A stretch of 64,000 bases of DNA. It comes from Lumbricus rubellus. Its lineage: Eukaryota; Annelida; Clitellata; Crassiclitellata; Lumbricidae. The notes beneath the pieces were generated by a model. It was not told the DNA's origin, searched no databases, and saw only the letters and a program-made list of their open reading frames with translations. The stretch is taken from assembly GCA_945859605.1 (NCBI GenBank), contig OX243820.1, forward strand, positions 32,310,380-32,374,379, written 5' to 3'. Within the stretch, counting starts at the first letter, position 1. Each line of letters starts with the position of its first letter. Made by a program: the position numbers and the translations under genes. Below, in pieces: positions 46,394-54,979 of the stretch.

Positions 46394-49059
46394 TGCACGC
46401 ATTCATGCACACACAGACACACACAAACACACTTTGAGCCTTCTCCTTCAGCTTACTATGGATGCCTCAGGACCCGGCTAGCTCAAGGGACTGTTCTTTT
46501 TTCTATAGTAGGCGTTCTGTTCTTTAGTCGTTGAGGAATGTTTGATTTCGCCCCGTCATAAATTATGTGTAGGGGAGTTGACAATTAATACGGGTTGAAA
46601 CTGAATTGAGACGTAAATCTCTTCGCTCTACTGCCTGTAGGGAGGTCGTGGGCCCTCGCTTCAATATGCCAGAACACGATATGATGGGCACTCTGCCACG
46701 TATAGGTGCCTTACTTTGTTGGTGTTTTCCTTTGAACTTACTATTTCCTTCAGCCTAAACAATTATATTATTTTCGAATATTCAGACGCACCTGTCTATA
46801 GCCTGGAACGCTATATAAGCCCCATTATACAATATACAATGTGCCCCATAAAAAAAACACACCAAAACACTTTGTCATGAAATGCATGTAAGTCTAATGT
46901 TAAATAAGAAAAAGTAATGTTTCATTTAAGAAGATGTTCGAAGTAATGTCCCTTCGCTTGAACGCAGGCTCTCAGCCTTGGCCGCCACTGTTCAATAGCT
47001 TTGTCAATGACACTCTGCTTCAACTGTGCCCACACAATGATGAGGCGCTCCTTCAACTCGTTGATGTCCCGTATTGCTGTCTGGTAGACGCGTTCCTGTA
47101 TTAGACCCCAAATTCTGTAGTCAACGGGATTGTGGTCTGGTGAGTTTGCTGGCCAGAGTTCCGGTCCAATGAAGCTTGGTGTTTCACGTCGCAGCAACGC
47201 AATGGTGTCCTTTGCGCGATGTGCTGGCACTGCTGGGGCGCTGTCCTATAAGTTACTAATCTCTGTTTAAATGTTTCCAAACACGCCTAGTCTGCGTCAC
47301 TGCCTCCAACAGCAACCACTTCTGTGAGTAAGTAAAATGTAAAATATTTTGTGGCGAAATTATTTGAGAAACAACGTACAAACTTTTATTACAATTGGCT
47401 TAGTGTTATAGAAGATTTTTGAAAGGTTTTTTTTGTGTTTTTTTTATGGGGCACAGTGTACATTTCAGAACACTGCCACTGTTCGCCCTCTGCCAGTGCC
47501 AGTCCCAAGCCTGGATAAAGGAGAAGGGCGACGCTAATGATCTTTGTTATCACAGAGTATCGTTAAACTGAAACAATCTGCACTTCATAGTGATATGATG
47601 TGGTGATGCGATGTGGTGATGGTTTAGTATGGCATGGTATACTTTGGTGAGATATGCTGAAAATATTTCTAATTTGCGATCATATAGGCCTACGATTGTA
47701 TTGTGTTACGGTAATATTATGATTGTATTGTGTTACGGTAATATTATGATTGTATTGTGTTATGGTAATATTATGATTGTATTGTGTTATGGTAATATTA
47801 TGATTGTATTGTGTTATAATGTATTGTTATGGTTGTATTGTGTTATACTGTATTATTGTGGTTGTATTGTGTTATACTGTAGCGACTATGAGACGATTGA
47901 ACGAGGAAGAGTTGCCGCTACCGATGTGTCTGAGCTGGACGGATGACGGGATGGAGTCATTGGCGAAGAACAAGTTCGTACTTCAGGAGAATGACACTGG
48001 AGAGATTCTGGTATTTATCGCTTAGTATAATTTATTCTAGTCTTCTCATATTAAATTTAGTCTAGTCCAATCTAGTCTACTTTAGTCTAGTCTTTTCCTT
48101 GTAAATTTAGTCTAGTCTAATCTTGTTCAGTCTAGTCTAGTCCAGTCAATTCTAGTCTAGTCTAATCTAGTATTGTCTAGTAGCAGTTCAGTTTAGTCTA
48201 GTCTACTCAGTCTAGTCTATTCTAGAATACAGTCTAGTCCAGTTCAGTCTAATCCATGGTCCAGTCAATTCTAATGTAACATACTCTAGTTTTGTCTATA
48301 GTTTAGCCTACTCTGCAGGTCTAGTCTAATGCCGTTCAATGTAATCTAGTCCAGTCAATTTCTTGTCTATTCTATATTCTAATCTAGTATAGCATAGTCC
48401 ATTCTAGTCTAATATACATGTAGTCTAGACTAGTTCATTCTAGTCTAATATAGTCTAGACTAGTCCATTCTAGTATAATATACATGTAGTCTAGACTAGT
48501 TCATTCTAGTCTAATATAGTCTAGACTAGTCCATTCTAGTATAATATACATGTAGTCTAGACTAGTTCATTCTAGTCTAATATAGTCTAGACTAGTCCAT
48601 TCTGGTATAATATACATGTAGTCTAGACTAGTTCATTCTAGTCCAATATAGTCTAGACTAGTCCATTTTAGTCTAATCTAGTCTATATTAGTTTAGTCTA
48701 TAATCTAATTAATCTAGTCCATTCCAGTCCTGTCCTGCCTAGTCTAGTCTAGTCTAGTCTGTTCTATTTTTCTCTTGTCTTGTCTTATCCTATGTTTTCA
48801 ATTCTTTCTAATCGAATCAAATCTAATCTAGTAATACATTTTTTGTTTCTGCTGTGCTTTTTTTTAGTGGGATGCCTTCAGTCTGCCGGAGCTCGAGAGT
48901 TTTCTGATGATTCTGAATCGCGAGGAGGAAGAATATTTGAAGGAGATGAAGTCAACTTATCGTCTGCTCAAGATTCAACTTCAGAAACGATTCAAGGAAA
49001 TGAAACGAGACAGAATTCAACAACAGGACAATGACAACAGTCAAGACGAACATCTATGA
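38052..49059 (+). CDS. RASSF: RASSF1/5-type Ras-association protein with SARAH domain (7 exons, 957 aa)
   Basis: Exons 38052-39963, 41741-41847, 42223-42393, 44967-45220, 45790-45899, 47883-48010, 48868-49059; all junctions are GT-AG and phases agree. Residues 1-637 are disordered, rich in Q, S and G. From about 700: [11 protein letters not shown] then [14 protein letters not shown], the conserved block before RA in RASSF1/5. RA domain about 800-894 ([36 protein letters not shown]). SARAH about 895-945 ([16 protein letters not shown], then a charged coiled-coil helix). The family binds GTP-bound Ras/Rap through RA and MST/Hippo kinases through SARAH. The C1 zinc finger of long vertebrate RASSF1A/5A is not seen. 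Intron 1 read-through would stop at 40049. Confidence 0.93.
40046..40370 (+). repeat. 16-bp tandem repeat in RASSF intron 1
   Basis: About nine copies of TAATTCACTCACTCAC, then degenerate TCAATCA/TCATTCA words to 40340. Confidence 0.88.
41415..41650 (+). repeat. TTATG pentanucleotide repeat in RASSF intron 1
   Basis: (TTATG/TTTTG)n over about 230 bp, ending 90 bp before exon 2. Open frames in it are C/Y/V/M runs. Confidence 0.9.
41741..41847 (+). CDS. RASSF: RASSF exon 2
   Basis: Acceptor ATTTTTCAG|AAGAGG, donor CGAAAG|GTACAA. With the G carried from exon 1 it reads [19 protein letters not shown]... to TSVPRK, 36 codons, phase 0 at the end. Confidence 0.85.
41880..42050 (+). repeat. CAGAGA purine-rich repeat in RASSF intron 2
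   Basis: GAGACAGAGAGAG-type tract immediately after exon 2. Confidence 0.8.
42223..42393 (+). CDS. RASSF: RASSF exon 3
   Basis: Acceptor TACATTTGCAG|GAGGGT, donor AGTCTG|GTAAGC. Fifty-seven codons, phase 0 both ends; ends [23 protein letters not shown], the start of the conserved RASSF1/5 region. Confidence 0.92.
42540..42640 (-). mobile_element. SINE family 1 tail fragment
   Basis: TACTCAGAGGCGCTCTCGAC...GCGGACACTGCATCGGAGTT, plus-strand view of the inverted tail; no tRNA head. Confidence 0.6.
42735..42835 (-). mobile_element. LINE/SINE 3'-tail repeat (minus)
   Basis: On the minus strand GCTCGTGAATAAGCTGGTGC, CCTGTGCTTTCC, GGTGCTTTAGAGATTTCGAG, ending TACGATTAC. Confidence 0.55.
42840..44280. 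other. RASSF intron 3 sequence, no feature seen
   Basis: Several TAGGCCTA words (for example 43266 and 43727) and AT-rich stretches; no exon or transposon ends recognised. Confidence 0.45.
44342..44443 (+). CDS. RASSF: Candidate alternative first exon of RASSF (short isoform)
   Basis: ATG in good context (AAAGATGGC), an in-frame TAA nine bases upstream, 34 open codons ([16 protein letters not shown]...NAVFNITGM) ending at ATG|GTAGGC, a usable donor in phase 0. That phase joins exon 4 exactly as exon 3 does, giving an isoform without the Q-rich region. It could instead be a cassette exon (AAACAAAG as acceptor) or chance. Vertebrate RASSF1 and RASSF5 do use internal promoters for short isoforms. 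Confidence 0.4.
44548..44841 (-). mobile_element. tRNA-derived SINE, family 3 (minus) in RASSF intron 3
   Basis: Inverted copy of 906-1132: CCTGGTGGCTCATGATCGGT head, GGTTCGAATCCGGG B box, ACCTTGGGCAAGTTGTTTAC, TTTGGTACCGGCGTAAGCTG body. Confidence 0.75.
44967..45220 (+). CDS. RASSF: RASSF exon 4
   Basis: Acceptor TTTCCATAAAG|GAACAA, donor ACAG|GTTCGA (weak beyond GT), phase 2. Encodes [16 protein letters not shown], a variable S/P/A-rich insert ([16 protein letters not shown], poly-A), then [15 protein letters not shown], first RA strand. Confidence 0.9.
45330..45415 (+). repeat. AATTTAAAATTT palindromic low-complexity tract
   Basis: TTTAAAATTTAAAATTAA words in RASSF intron 4. Confidence 0.7.
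45790..45899 (+). CDS. RASSF: RASSF exon 5
   Basis: Acceptor TTTTGTGATTTAG|CGACAC, donor AACTG|GTAAGA. Reads [20 protein letters not shown] then [19 protein letters not shown] domain core. Confidence 0.93.
46315..46425 (+). repeat. CA microsatellite in RASSF intron 5
   Basis: (CA)n with short interruptions. Confidence 0.92.
46837..47458 (-). mobile_element. Tc1/mariner derivative in RASSF intron 5 (622 bp)
   Basis: TA-flanked; ends CAATGTGCCCCATAAAAAAA and, inverted, CACTGTGCCCCATAAAAAAA. The minus strand 47230-46922 is open: [34 protein letters not shown] (third catalytic Asp), [19 protein letters not shown], then [20 protein letters not shown]. The N-terminal half is missing. It lies antisense to the host gene. 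Confidence 0.88.
47690..47882 (+). repeat. Minisatellite abutting the exon 6 acceptor
   Basis: Four copies of a 28-bp unit (ATTGTATTGTGTTACGGTAA + TATTATG), then shorter TTGTATTGTGTTATACTGTA copies, the last of which supplies the AG of the splice site at 47881-47882. Confidence 0.85.
47883..48010 (+). CDS. RASSF: RASSF exon 6
   Basis: Acceptor GTTATACTGTAG|CGACTA with a poor pyrimidine tract, inside a minisatellite; donor ATTCTG|GTATTT. Reads [19 protein letters not shown] then [14 protein letters not shown], end of RA. Confidence 0.92.
48025..48785 (+). repeat. TCTAG satellite in RASSF intron 6, with 66-bp higher-order repeat
   Basis: AGTCTAGTCTAGTC words fill the intron. At 48414-48678 they organise into four copies of a 66-bp unit containing ACATGTAGTCTAGACTAGTT and AATATAGTCTAGACTAGTCC, rich in the palindrome AGTCTAGACT. 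Confidence 0.9.
48868..49059 (+). CDS. RASSF: RASSF exon 7: SARAH domain and stop
   Basis: Acceptor GCTTTTTTTTAG|TGGGAT, phase 0, 63 codons and [23 protein letters not shown] then [20 protein letters not shown]: amphipathic helix of the SARAH type, with a short acidic/Gln tail. Confidence 0.94.
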   Translation, partial: WDAFSLPELESFLMILNREEEEYLKEMKSTYRLLKIQLQKRFKEMKRDRIQQQDNDNSQDEHL

Positions 49060-49082
49060 GATGCAACAACAACAGGAATTAT

Positions 49083-49088
49083 AATAAA
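49083..49088 (+). terminator. Candidate polyadenylation signal of RASSF
   Basis: AATAAA 24 bases after the stop codon. Another AATAAA is at about 49855; if used, the 3' UTR includes the ATC repeat. Confidence 0.4.
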
Positions 49089-49264
49089 GAAAGATAGAGA
49101 AATTAAATCATTGTACCCGGGTATTGAATTTGTGATGGCGAAGATAATGGCGATTCGGCTAAGAAGGGAGTTATTGAAGTTTGTTCTGAAATTGAAGTAC
49201 CGTAGGACATCTGAAAGCATTCGCAATGTCGGGTTTCGAAACGCTTTTATCGTTGTTGTTTTAA

Positions 49265-49297
49265 TACTCATCATAATCGTCGTCGTCGTCGTTCTTG

Positions 49298-49359
<62 letters not shown>

Positions 49360-49407
49360 TTCGTCGTCGTCGTCATCATCATCATCATCATTATTGTCGC
49401 CGTCGTC

Positions 49408-49442
<35 letters not shown>

Positions 49443-49470
49443 AGTCGTTGTCGTCGTCATCATCGATATA
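49265..49470 (+). repeat. ATC trinucleotide repeat
   Basis: (CATCAT)n with CGTCGT interruptions. The long open frames (poly-I plus, poly-M or poly-D minus) are compositional. Confidence 0.92.
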
Positions 49471-49879
49471 ATCGTGCCCCTCTCGGGTGTGGCTATTTCC
49501 AAAGAATGTTTCAACCAAAATAATAATTACATTGTTTAGTTGTTGGACCTCGCTTCAAAAATGTGTTGGAATCTGAGAAGTACTCGGTTGCTAGGCTGAA
49601 ACTTATTAAGGACACTTATTTTGTGCCAGACAGCCATGTTCATCGGACCACAGGGGCCCCATTGTTTCCCTGGTGCAACTGATACCAGCTACAGGGCCCA
49701 TGGGCCATGCAGTGTGGGCCGAACACACACACACACGAAGTCGTTGACTACTTCAAATGACCTCCATTGTTTTGTAAGATTATATGACGCCACTTGATTT
49801 GATTTAATATGTCTAGGATTATCAGAATTTTGTTCAAAGTGCTTTAGCGTGTTTAAATAAAAAGGAAGATGGTAGTTTC

Positions 49880-50032
49880 GCTGTCTGTCTGTCTGTCTAT
49901 CTGTCTGTCTGTCTCTCTATTTGTCTGTCTGTCTCTCACTCTTTCTTTCTCTCACTTTCTCTCTTCACACACACAGACACAAACACTCACTCTCTCTATC
50001 CTTGTTTATCTGTCTTTGTCTCTGTCTCTGTA
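49880..50032 (+). repeat. CTGT/CTCT microsatellite
   Basis: (CTGT)n and (CTCT)n. It continues after the mariner insert (50634 onward), which therefore landed inside it. Confidence 0.85.
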
Positions 50033-50631
50033 CACGGTGATTCATTAAAAAAACGTCCCCCTACATAAGTTGGCATAACTCATGTAGATGACCATCAATT
50101 TTATTGAAATTTCAGAACAATGACGCTTGATGCTCTAGTCAAGTGCTGTATAAATTGTTTCACATTCAAAGCCAAAATGACGTAACGCGAATGACGAAAG
50201 TACTGACGTCACGACTATCTCGACAAAATGGTGTTTACTGAAGAAGATAAACATGCCATAACATTTCTAAGAAAGAGTAAAAATTACGGTGCAAAACGTT
50301 TTTAAAGGAATTTTCAGATAAGATATGGAGTGTCATGCAAGAGAAGGTGTATAGATCTCGAATATGTGATGTCAGTGAGTTGCGAAGTCGAATTGTGGAG
50401 GCATGGGACGAGATGGATCAGCGCATCCTTGATGAATCAGTAAAACAGTGGCGTACTCGTCTTCGCGCATGCGTAGCTGCCAAAGTGCGGTCAATTTGAA
50501 CATAAAATTTAACTTTCCGAATGTTTAGAAATAACTCCTCTGTCTTCCTTTAAAATTTCTTTCACATAGCATGACAATTGACGGAGTTACAGTGAAATAT
50601 GCAGGGGGACGTTTTTTAATGAATCACCGTG
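50033..50631 (+). mobile_element. Tc1/mariner derivative, N- to C-terminus deletion (599 bp)
   Basis: TA-flanked; ends CACGGTGATTCATTAAAAAA and the inverse. From about 50230: MVFTEEDKHAITFLRKSKN (first helix-turn-helix), KRF, KEFSD, then directly IWSVMQEKVYRSRICDVSEL, EMDQRILDESVKQWRTRLRA. The whole DDE core is missing, so the DNA-binding start is joined to the C-terminus with one frame change. Confidence 0.88.
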
Positions 50632-50639
50632 TATCTGTC

Positions 50640-51655
50640 TCTTCCTTCTTTCTCTCTATATGCCCGTCTCTCATCTTCTATGTATAGTCCTACGCTTCTT
50701 ATTCCTTTGTTCGCCTTTGCTACTGGTTTCCATGTGTGTGTTTCCTGTCTTGTTCCTACTCACTAACGGTCATCTTTATAATTTTAAATTACTTTATCTC
50801 TGTGGCTGTACCAGTCCATGACCAACTGCATGCATTTGGTCTGGAATATCTGCATCTGTGGACCAGCTGGACTCTGTTGAGTGGACATAGCTGCAGGGCT
50901 GGGTTAGTATCTTTCACCACGGTCCACACTGCAAATATTTACAAGATGTCGATAGGCAAAACTACTATTCAAACATATTCCTGCATATATTTAATTTATG
51001 CTCCACATGGAATATTGCAAGTATAGAGATGCACAGTCATAGGCTAAATATTGTGGATTTTTACCATAGCCTGTAATAACATTTGTTGGATGTTATCGTC
51101 TCTTAACTTGTTGCTCGTGTGTATAAAATTAAATGCCTTGCATATAACATGTGGAGTTTAATTGTCGAATGTTTCCTGTTGGTATTCAGATGACGTGGGG
51201 GGAAACTTAGACCTTAGACTCTAGACTTTAGTCCTTCCCGTGCACTGTGTGCAGATCTGCACATCGGGTAATGCAGTTTCTCCACTCCACTCTGTTGTGG
51301 GAAACTAGCAGTCAGGAAATTTAGACGCAACTGGTAGCCTAACCATACAGTAGCAAAAGGTTGTGATTTAACAATAACAACCAGTTTGAAGAGATAGTAG
51401 GCTATTATTTACTGAAATTTTCATACATATAGCAGTATATTAACCTGTTTCTGAGAATGTCGAACTTTCCTTCCTTTCGCCATATTCACTCCCAACAATA
51501 TTGTCTTCCTGATCCTGATCATAGGCCCCTCCCTAGAACTCCCTAGAACGCCGTATATGACGCATCAGATTCAACTGCATGATCAAAAGAACTATTCTGC
51601 ACTAGAGAGTGTTGTTGAATCTTCAAATAAATAGATCTATAACCTTATATAATAA
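50640..51655. other. Intergenic sequence, no feature seen
   Basis: No convincing coding or mobile element signal apart from a short AACACACACACA-like region upstream; a 96-aa open frame at 50736 has no recognisable motif. Confidence 0.4.
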
Positions 51656-51660
51656 TATTA

Positions 51661-52622
51661 CACTGTGTCCGGAAAAAAGGGACCCATTTTGTAAATATGA
51701 AAATAAATAGTAAATATTCATCGATTTTTACAATTCAAACACCATTTTAACCCTGACATATTTGTCTAACATTGGTGAAAATATAAAAGTTCCGGTCTCA
51801 ATAATGACGTCATGATGACGTCATTTGCATGAAAATGCATTTAGCCGGCTATTCATGCATGGTTTCGGTTGGTATATTGGCTCTTGTTAAAAACGGAAAT
51901 CCATTTAATTGAACCAAGAGTGAAAATAAATGCAGCTTATTACAGGGATTGTCTGCTCCATATAAAATTGATGTCTGAATTCTGGGAATGTTCGGAACAA
52001 TAGCCTACACATTTCAACAAAATGGTGCTTCAGCTCACTGAGTTCGTCAATATGTTGAATTGTTGACTAATGAGACTCGGATTTCATTAATCTTTGGACG
52101 CTAAACGGTCGCCCGCTTAAATTCCGCTGATAATAAGATATGGAGACTGATGGAGGAGAAGGTATACAACACAAGGATAAGAGACATTGAAGAACTCCGT
52201 GAGCGAATTGTTAATGCCTGGGAGGATATTGACAAGCTGGTTATCGTTGCTGCTGTTGGCTATTAGCGCGACCGTTTTGAAGCATACGTCGTTGAGGCCA
52301 AAGGCGTGCACGCCTTTGACCACAAATTGCAGCCTGACATAATTCAGATATAAAAATAAGATTAAACATACATTTAATATTGATAAATTAAATCATAAAA
52401 TATTGAAATTTTGGATGATTTTGCGCGTTTATCTCTTAAATTTGACTTTTTGTGCAAATGACGTCATTATGACGTCAATATTTGGACTGGAACTTTTATA
52501 TTTTCACCAATGTTAGACAAATATGTCAGGATTAAAATGGTCTTTGAATTGTGAAAATCGATGAATATTTACTATTTATTTTTATATTTACAAAATGGGT
52601 CCCTTTTTTTCCGGACACAGTG
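51661..52622 (+). mobile_element. Tc1/mariner derivative with about 165-bp inverted ends (962 bp)
   Basis: TA-flanked; ends CACTGTGTCCGGAAAAAAGG. Contains FQQNGASAH (second catalytic Asp changed to Asn), LLTNETRI, then IWRLMEEKVYNTRIRDIEEL, IVNAWEDID, and a decayed C-terminus (AKGVHAFDHKLQ). Stops and indels throughout. Confidence 0.88.
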
Positions 52623-52648
52623 TATAATTACATGGTGTTTATTCTCGC

Positions 52649-53409
52649 CAGTGATACCGCTCTAAAATTTAAGAAAAGCCAAGATGGGGTCTTAAAAAAA
52701 GCCAAGAAAAGCCAAGTTAATAGTTATGGACCAAGTCACATATTTTATTTAAACAGAAGCTATTTTATCCGAGAAATTGCGATGTTTATGAAATTATGTA
52801 TAATTAATCCTGAAATTAATTGTTGTTAAATTGTTAATAATTGGTTCCGTTCACTGATTTTTTAACATAGGCCTACTAACAACATTTTGGAACACAGGGC
52901 ACTAGTTTGAGAAATAAACGCCATCTTCACTTTAGTTGTTGTTTTCTTGAGTTCAGAAATTTTTCGTGTGCTTCTGTGTGATTTTGTGAGCCATTAAAGC
53001 TGATTTGTTTGCATTTCTAAGATTAATGTCTATTGTTATTGATCAACTTATCATTAATTTTATCTTTATCAAGTTATTTGCGAATTGGCGCGAAATTGCG
53101 TCAAATTGCACGTGACGTCACAAATAACTAATATGCAGAGAGCAAACAGTTCAGAGAATAATAATAAGTCGGATAAATACTAGCCAGTAGATGGAGCCAC
53201 AGTTATATTACTGCTAAGATTATTGTTATTTAGTGGATTACTGCTTAAATTATTGTTATTTAGTGGATTATTGCTAAGATTATTGTTATTTAGTGGGCAG
53301 AAAAAAAGCCAAGTAAAAAAGCCAAGGTCCCATGAAAAAAAGCCAATATCCCAAGATACGATTGAAAAAGCCAAGATCTTGGGAAAAAAGCCAAGGAGCG
53401 GTATCACTG
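52649..53409. mobile_element. hAT-like nonautonomous element, perfect 8-bp duplication (761 bp)
   Basis: Flanked by ATTCTCGC at 52641-52648 and 53410-53417. Ends CAGTGATACCGCTC and inverse. Subterminal AAAAAGCCAAG words on both sides (52675-52712; 53298-53395), and an internal 30-bp repeat x3 (ATTATTGTTATTTAGTGG). No transposase. Confidence 0.87.
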
Positions 53410-53786
53410 ATTCTCGCCCTCTAGCGAAGATACTTCCGCGGTTCTTTATTAGACTGTTCCCACAGTAAGTAATGGAAAATTATGAATAAGGTAATATTGA
53501 TTCACTAAGCTCCTATATATATACTCAACAGCTTTAACAAAAAAGGTATCCGTCAAGTGAGTTGTTTCGTAATAAAGTAATAGGCTACCTTCCGCCGTTT
53601 GATTTTGAACATGCCTGCCCTTAACAATCTTGAATGATCGACATAATTTTTTAATTTAAACAATTAGCCTATAGACATAATTATTTTGCAATTATTCTTG
53701 AAGATTTAACTTATCATGAAAAACATATCAAGCATTTGTCTAGGTATAGGACTACATAATTTCGTATTTAAATCAATTCATTCCGA

Positions 53787-54120
53787 GAATTTATATAGCG
53801 CCTCTTCAATGAGCCTACCCAGAGGCACTCCCAGTCAAGACTAAACCGAGGAGACTTGAGCAGTTGGCACTTGACATGATGCAGACATTATTGTCAGAGG
53901 CCGACAAGCACAGCTCAAGTGGAAGCCAAATCCAATTCCAGGTGGATGGTCCAACAATCGAGAAGACTTGACGGCCAGGGAGATGAACGGACCAGGGGGC
54001 GGGGGGAACTGGTGGCACTCCCTTAGCTGAGAAGCACAGAGCCCGACATGAGGCCAAATCGGAGACCAAAAGTCAGAAGTCAGAAAGGCAGGGCGGAACA
54101 CAACGAGCAAGACACCGCCA
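53787..54120 (-). mobile_element. SINE tail and probable LINE C-terminal relic
   Basis: 53787-53830 matches the SINE 1 tail (TATATAGCGCCTCTTCAATG). The rest, on the minus strand, contains VFSIVGPSTWNWIWLPLELC, like the GP.LWN.LP motif near the end of many non-LTR proteins. Frames are broken. Confidence 0.4.
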
Positions 54121-54124
54121 AACT

Positions 54125-54680
54125 ATCTCTACTATATAAATTATCCTGTTACAGATGCGCTGCGAGATGGGAAGCCAGTGCAGAACATTATTGTTAGTAC
54201 AATAGCCTATTCGTACTTAGGCTATAGTTTTCTGTACACCAAATTGCGATTAAAAGTCTAGTAATTACATTCAACTTGTGATGTCATTATAACCAATAAT
54301 TACTTCGATGTAATATAACGATGTTTTATGTTCCATTGTGCGTTTGCAAGCGGAGTAATAAAGAAAATATTTGCATACTTACTCTCCTATATGAATACTG
54401 ACAATATACTTACTTGCTTGCTTGCCTTTCGTTCTCGAAAGCAATAATTTATTAGCCAATGCTAAACGTCAGACGCTTTGGTATTCTTGTACGCATAGTC
54501 TGGCCTTGTCAGTTGGCATTTCAAAAAGCAAAGTAAAAACTTTAATGCTGAATGTCTATGAAAGATTGCGTTTGTACAATTGCACGTGGCCTTCGTCTTA
54601 GGCCTTTGTGCACCTTATAGGCACATGGAGTTTCCTTGATATAGACCTAGAGGCCCGTGACTCTTCACTCCTGCTATGTA
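54125..54680. other. Intergenic sequence, no feature seen
   Basis: AT-rich; nothing recognised. Confidence 0.4.
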
Positions 54681-54683
54681 TAA

Positions 54684-54724
54684 ATCATATATATATATAT
54701 ATTTATATATATATATATATATAC
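54684..54724 (+). repeat. TA microsatellite
   Basis: (TATA)n. Confidence 0.9.
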
Positions 54725-54892
54725 AGACTAACCCACGTAGTTGTGCATGCTTGTCTGGCTTTATGACTGATGTATAGGCCTAGTTCAGTACGTCAATTGC
54801 TTCAGTTGCCTACAACAGCAACAAACCAAACGCAGAGAACAGGCTTCAAATACACGACCATAATTTATGGCCATTATATTTAGGATATTAAT

Positions 54893-54894
<2 letters not shown>

Positions 54895-54974
<80 letters not shown>
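54895..54974 (+). repeat. Pure TC microsatellite, about 38 units
   Basis: Uninterrupted (TC)n, which suggests ongoing slippage. Confidence 0.95.
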
Positions 54975-54979
54975 AGCCT

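Noticed and set aside
23505..48780. CRISPR-like regular repeats
   Set aside because: The tandem arrays lack unique spacers and this is an animal genome.
49041..49539. Frames of poly-I, poly-M and poly-D
   Set aside because: They are the ATC microsatellite read in three ways.
50736..51026. 96-aa frame MCFLSCSYSLT...
   Set aside because: Hydrophobic start looks signal-like, but there is no conserved pattern, no splice support and AT-rich context.
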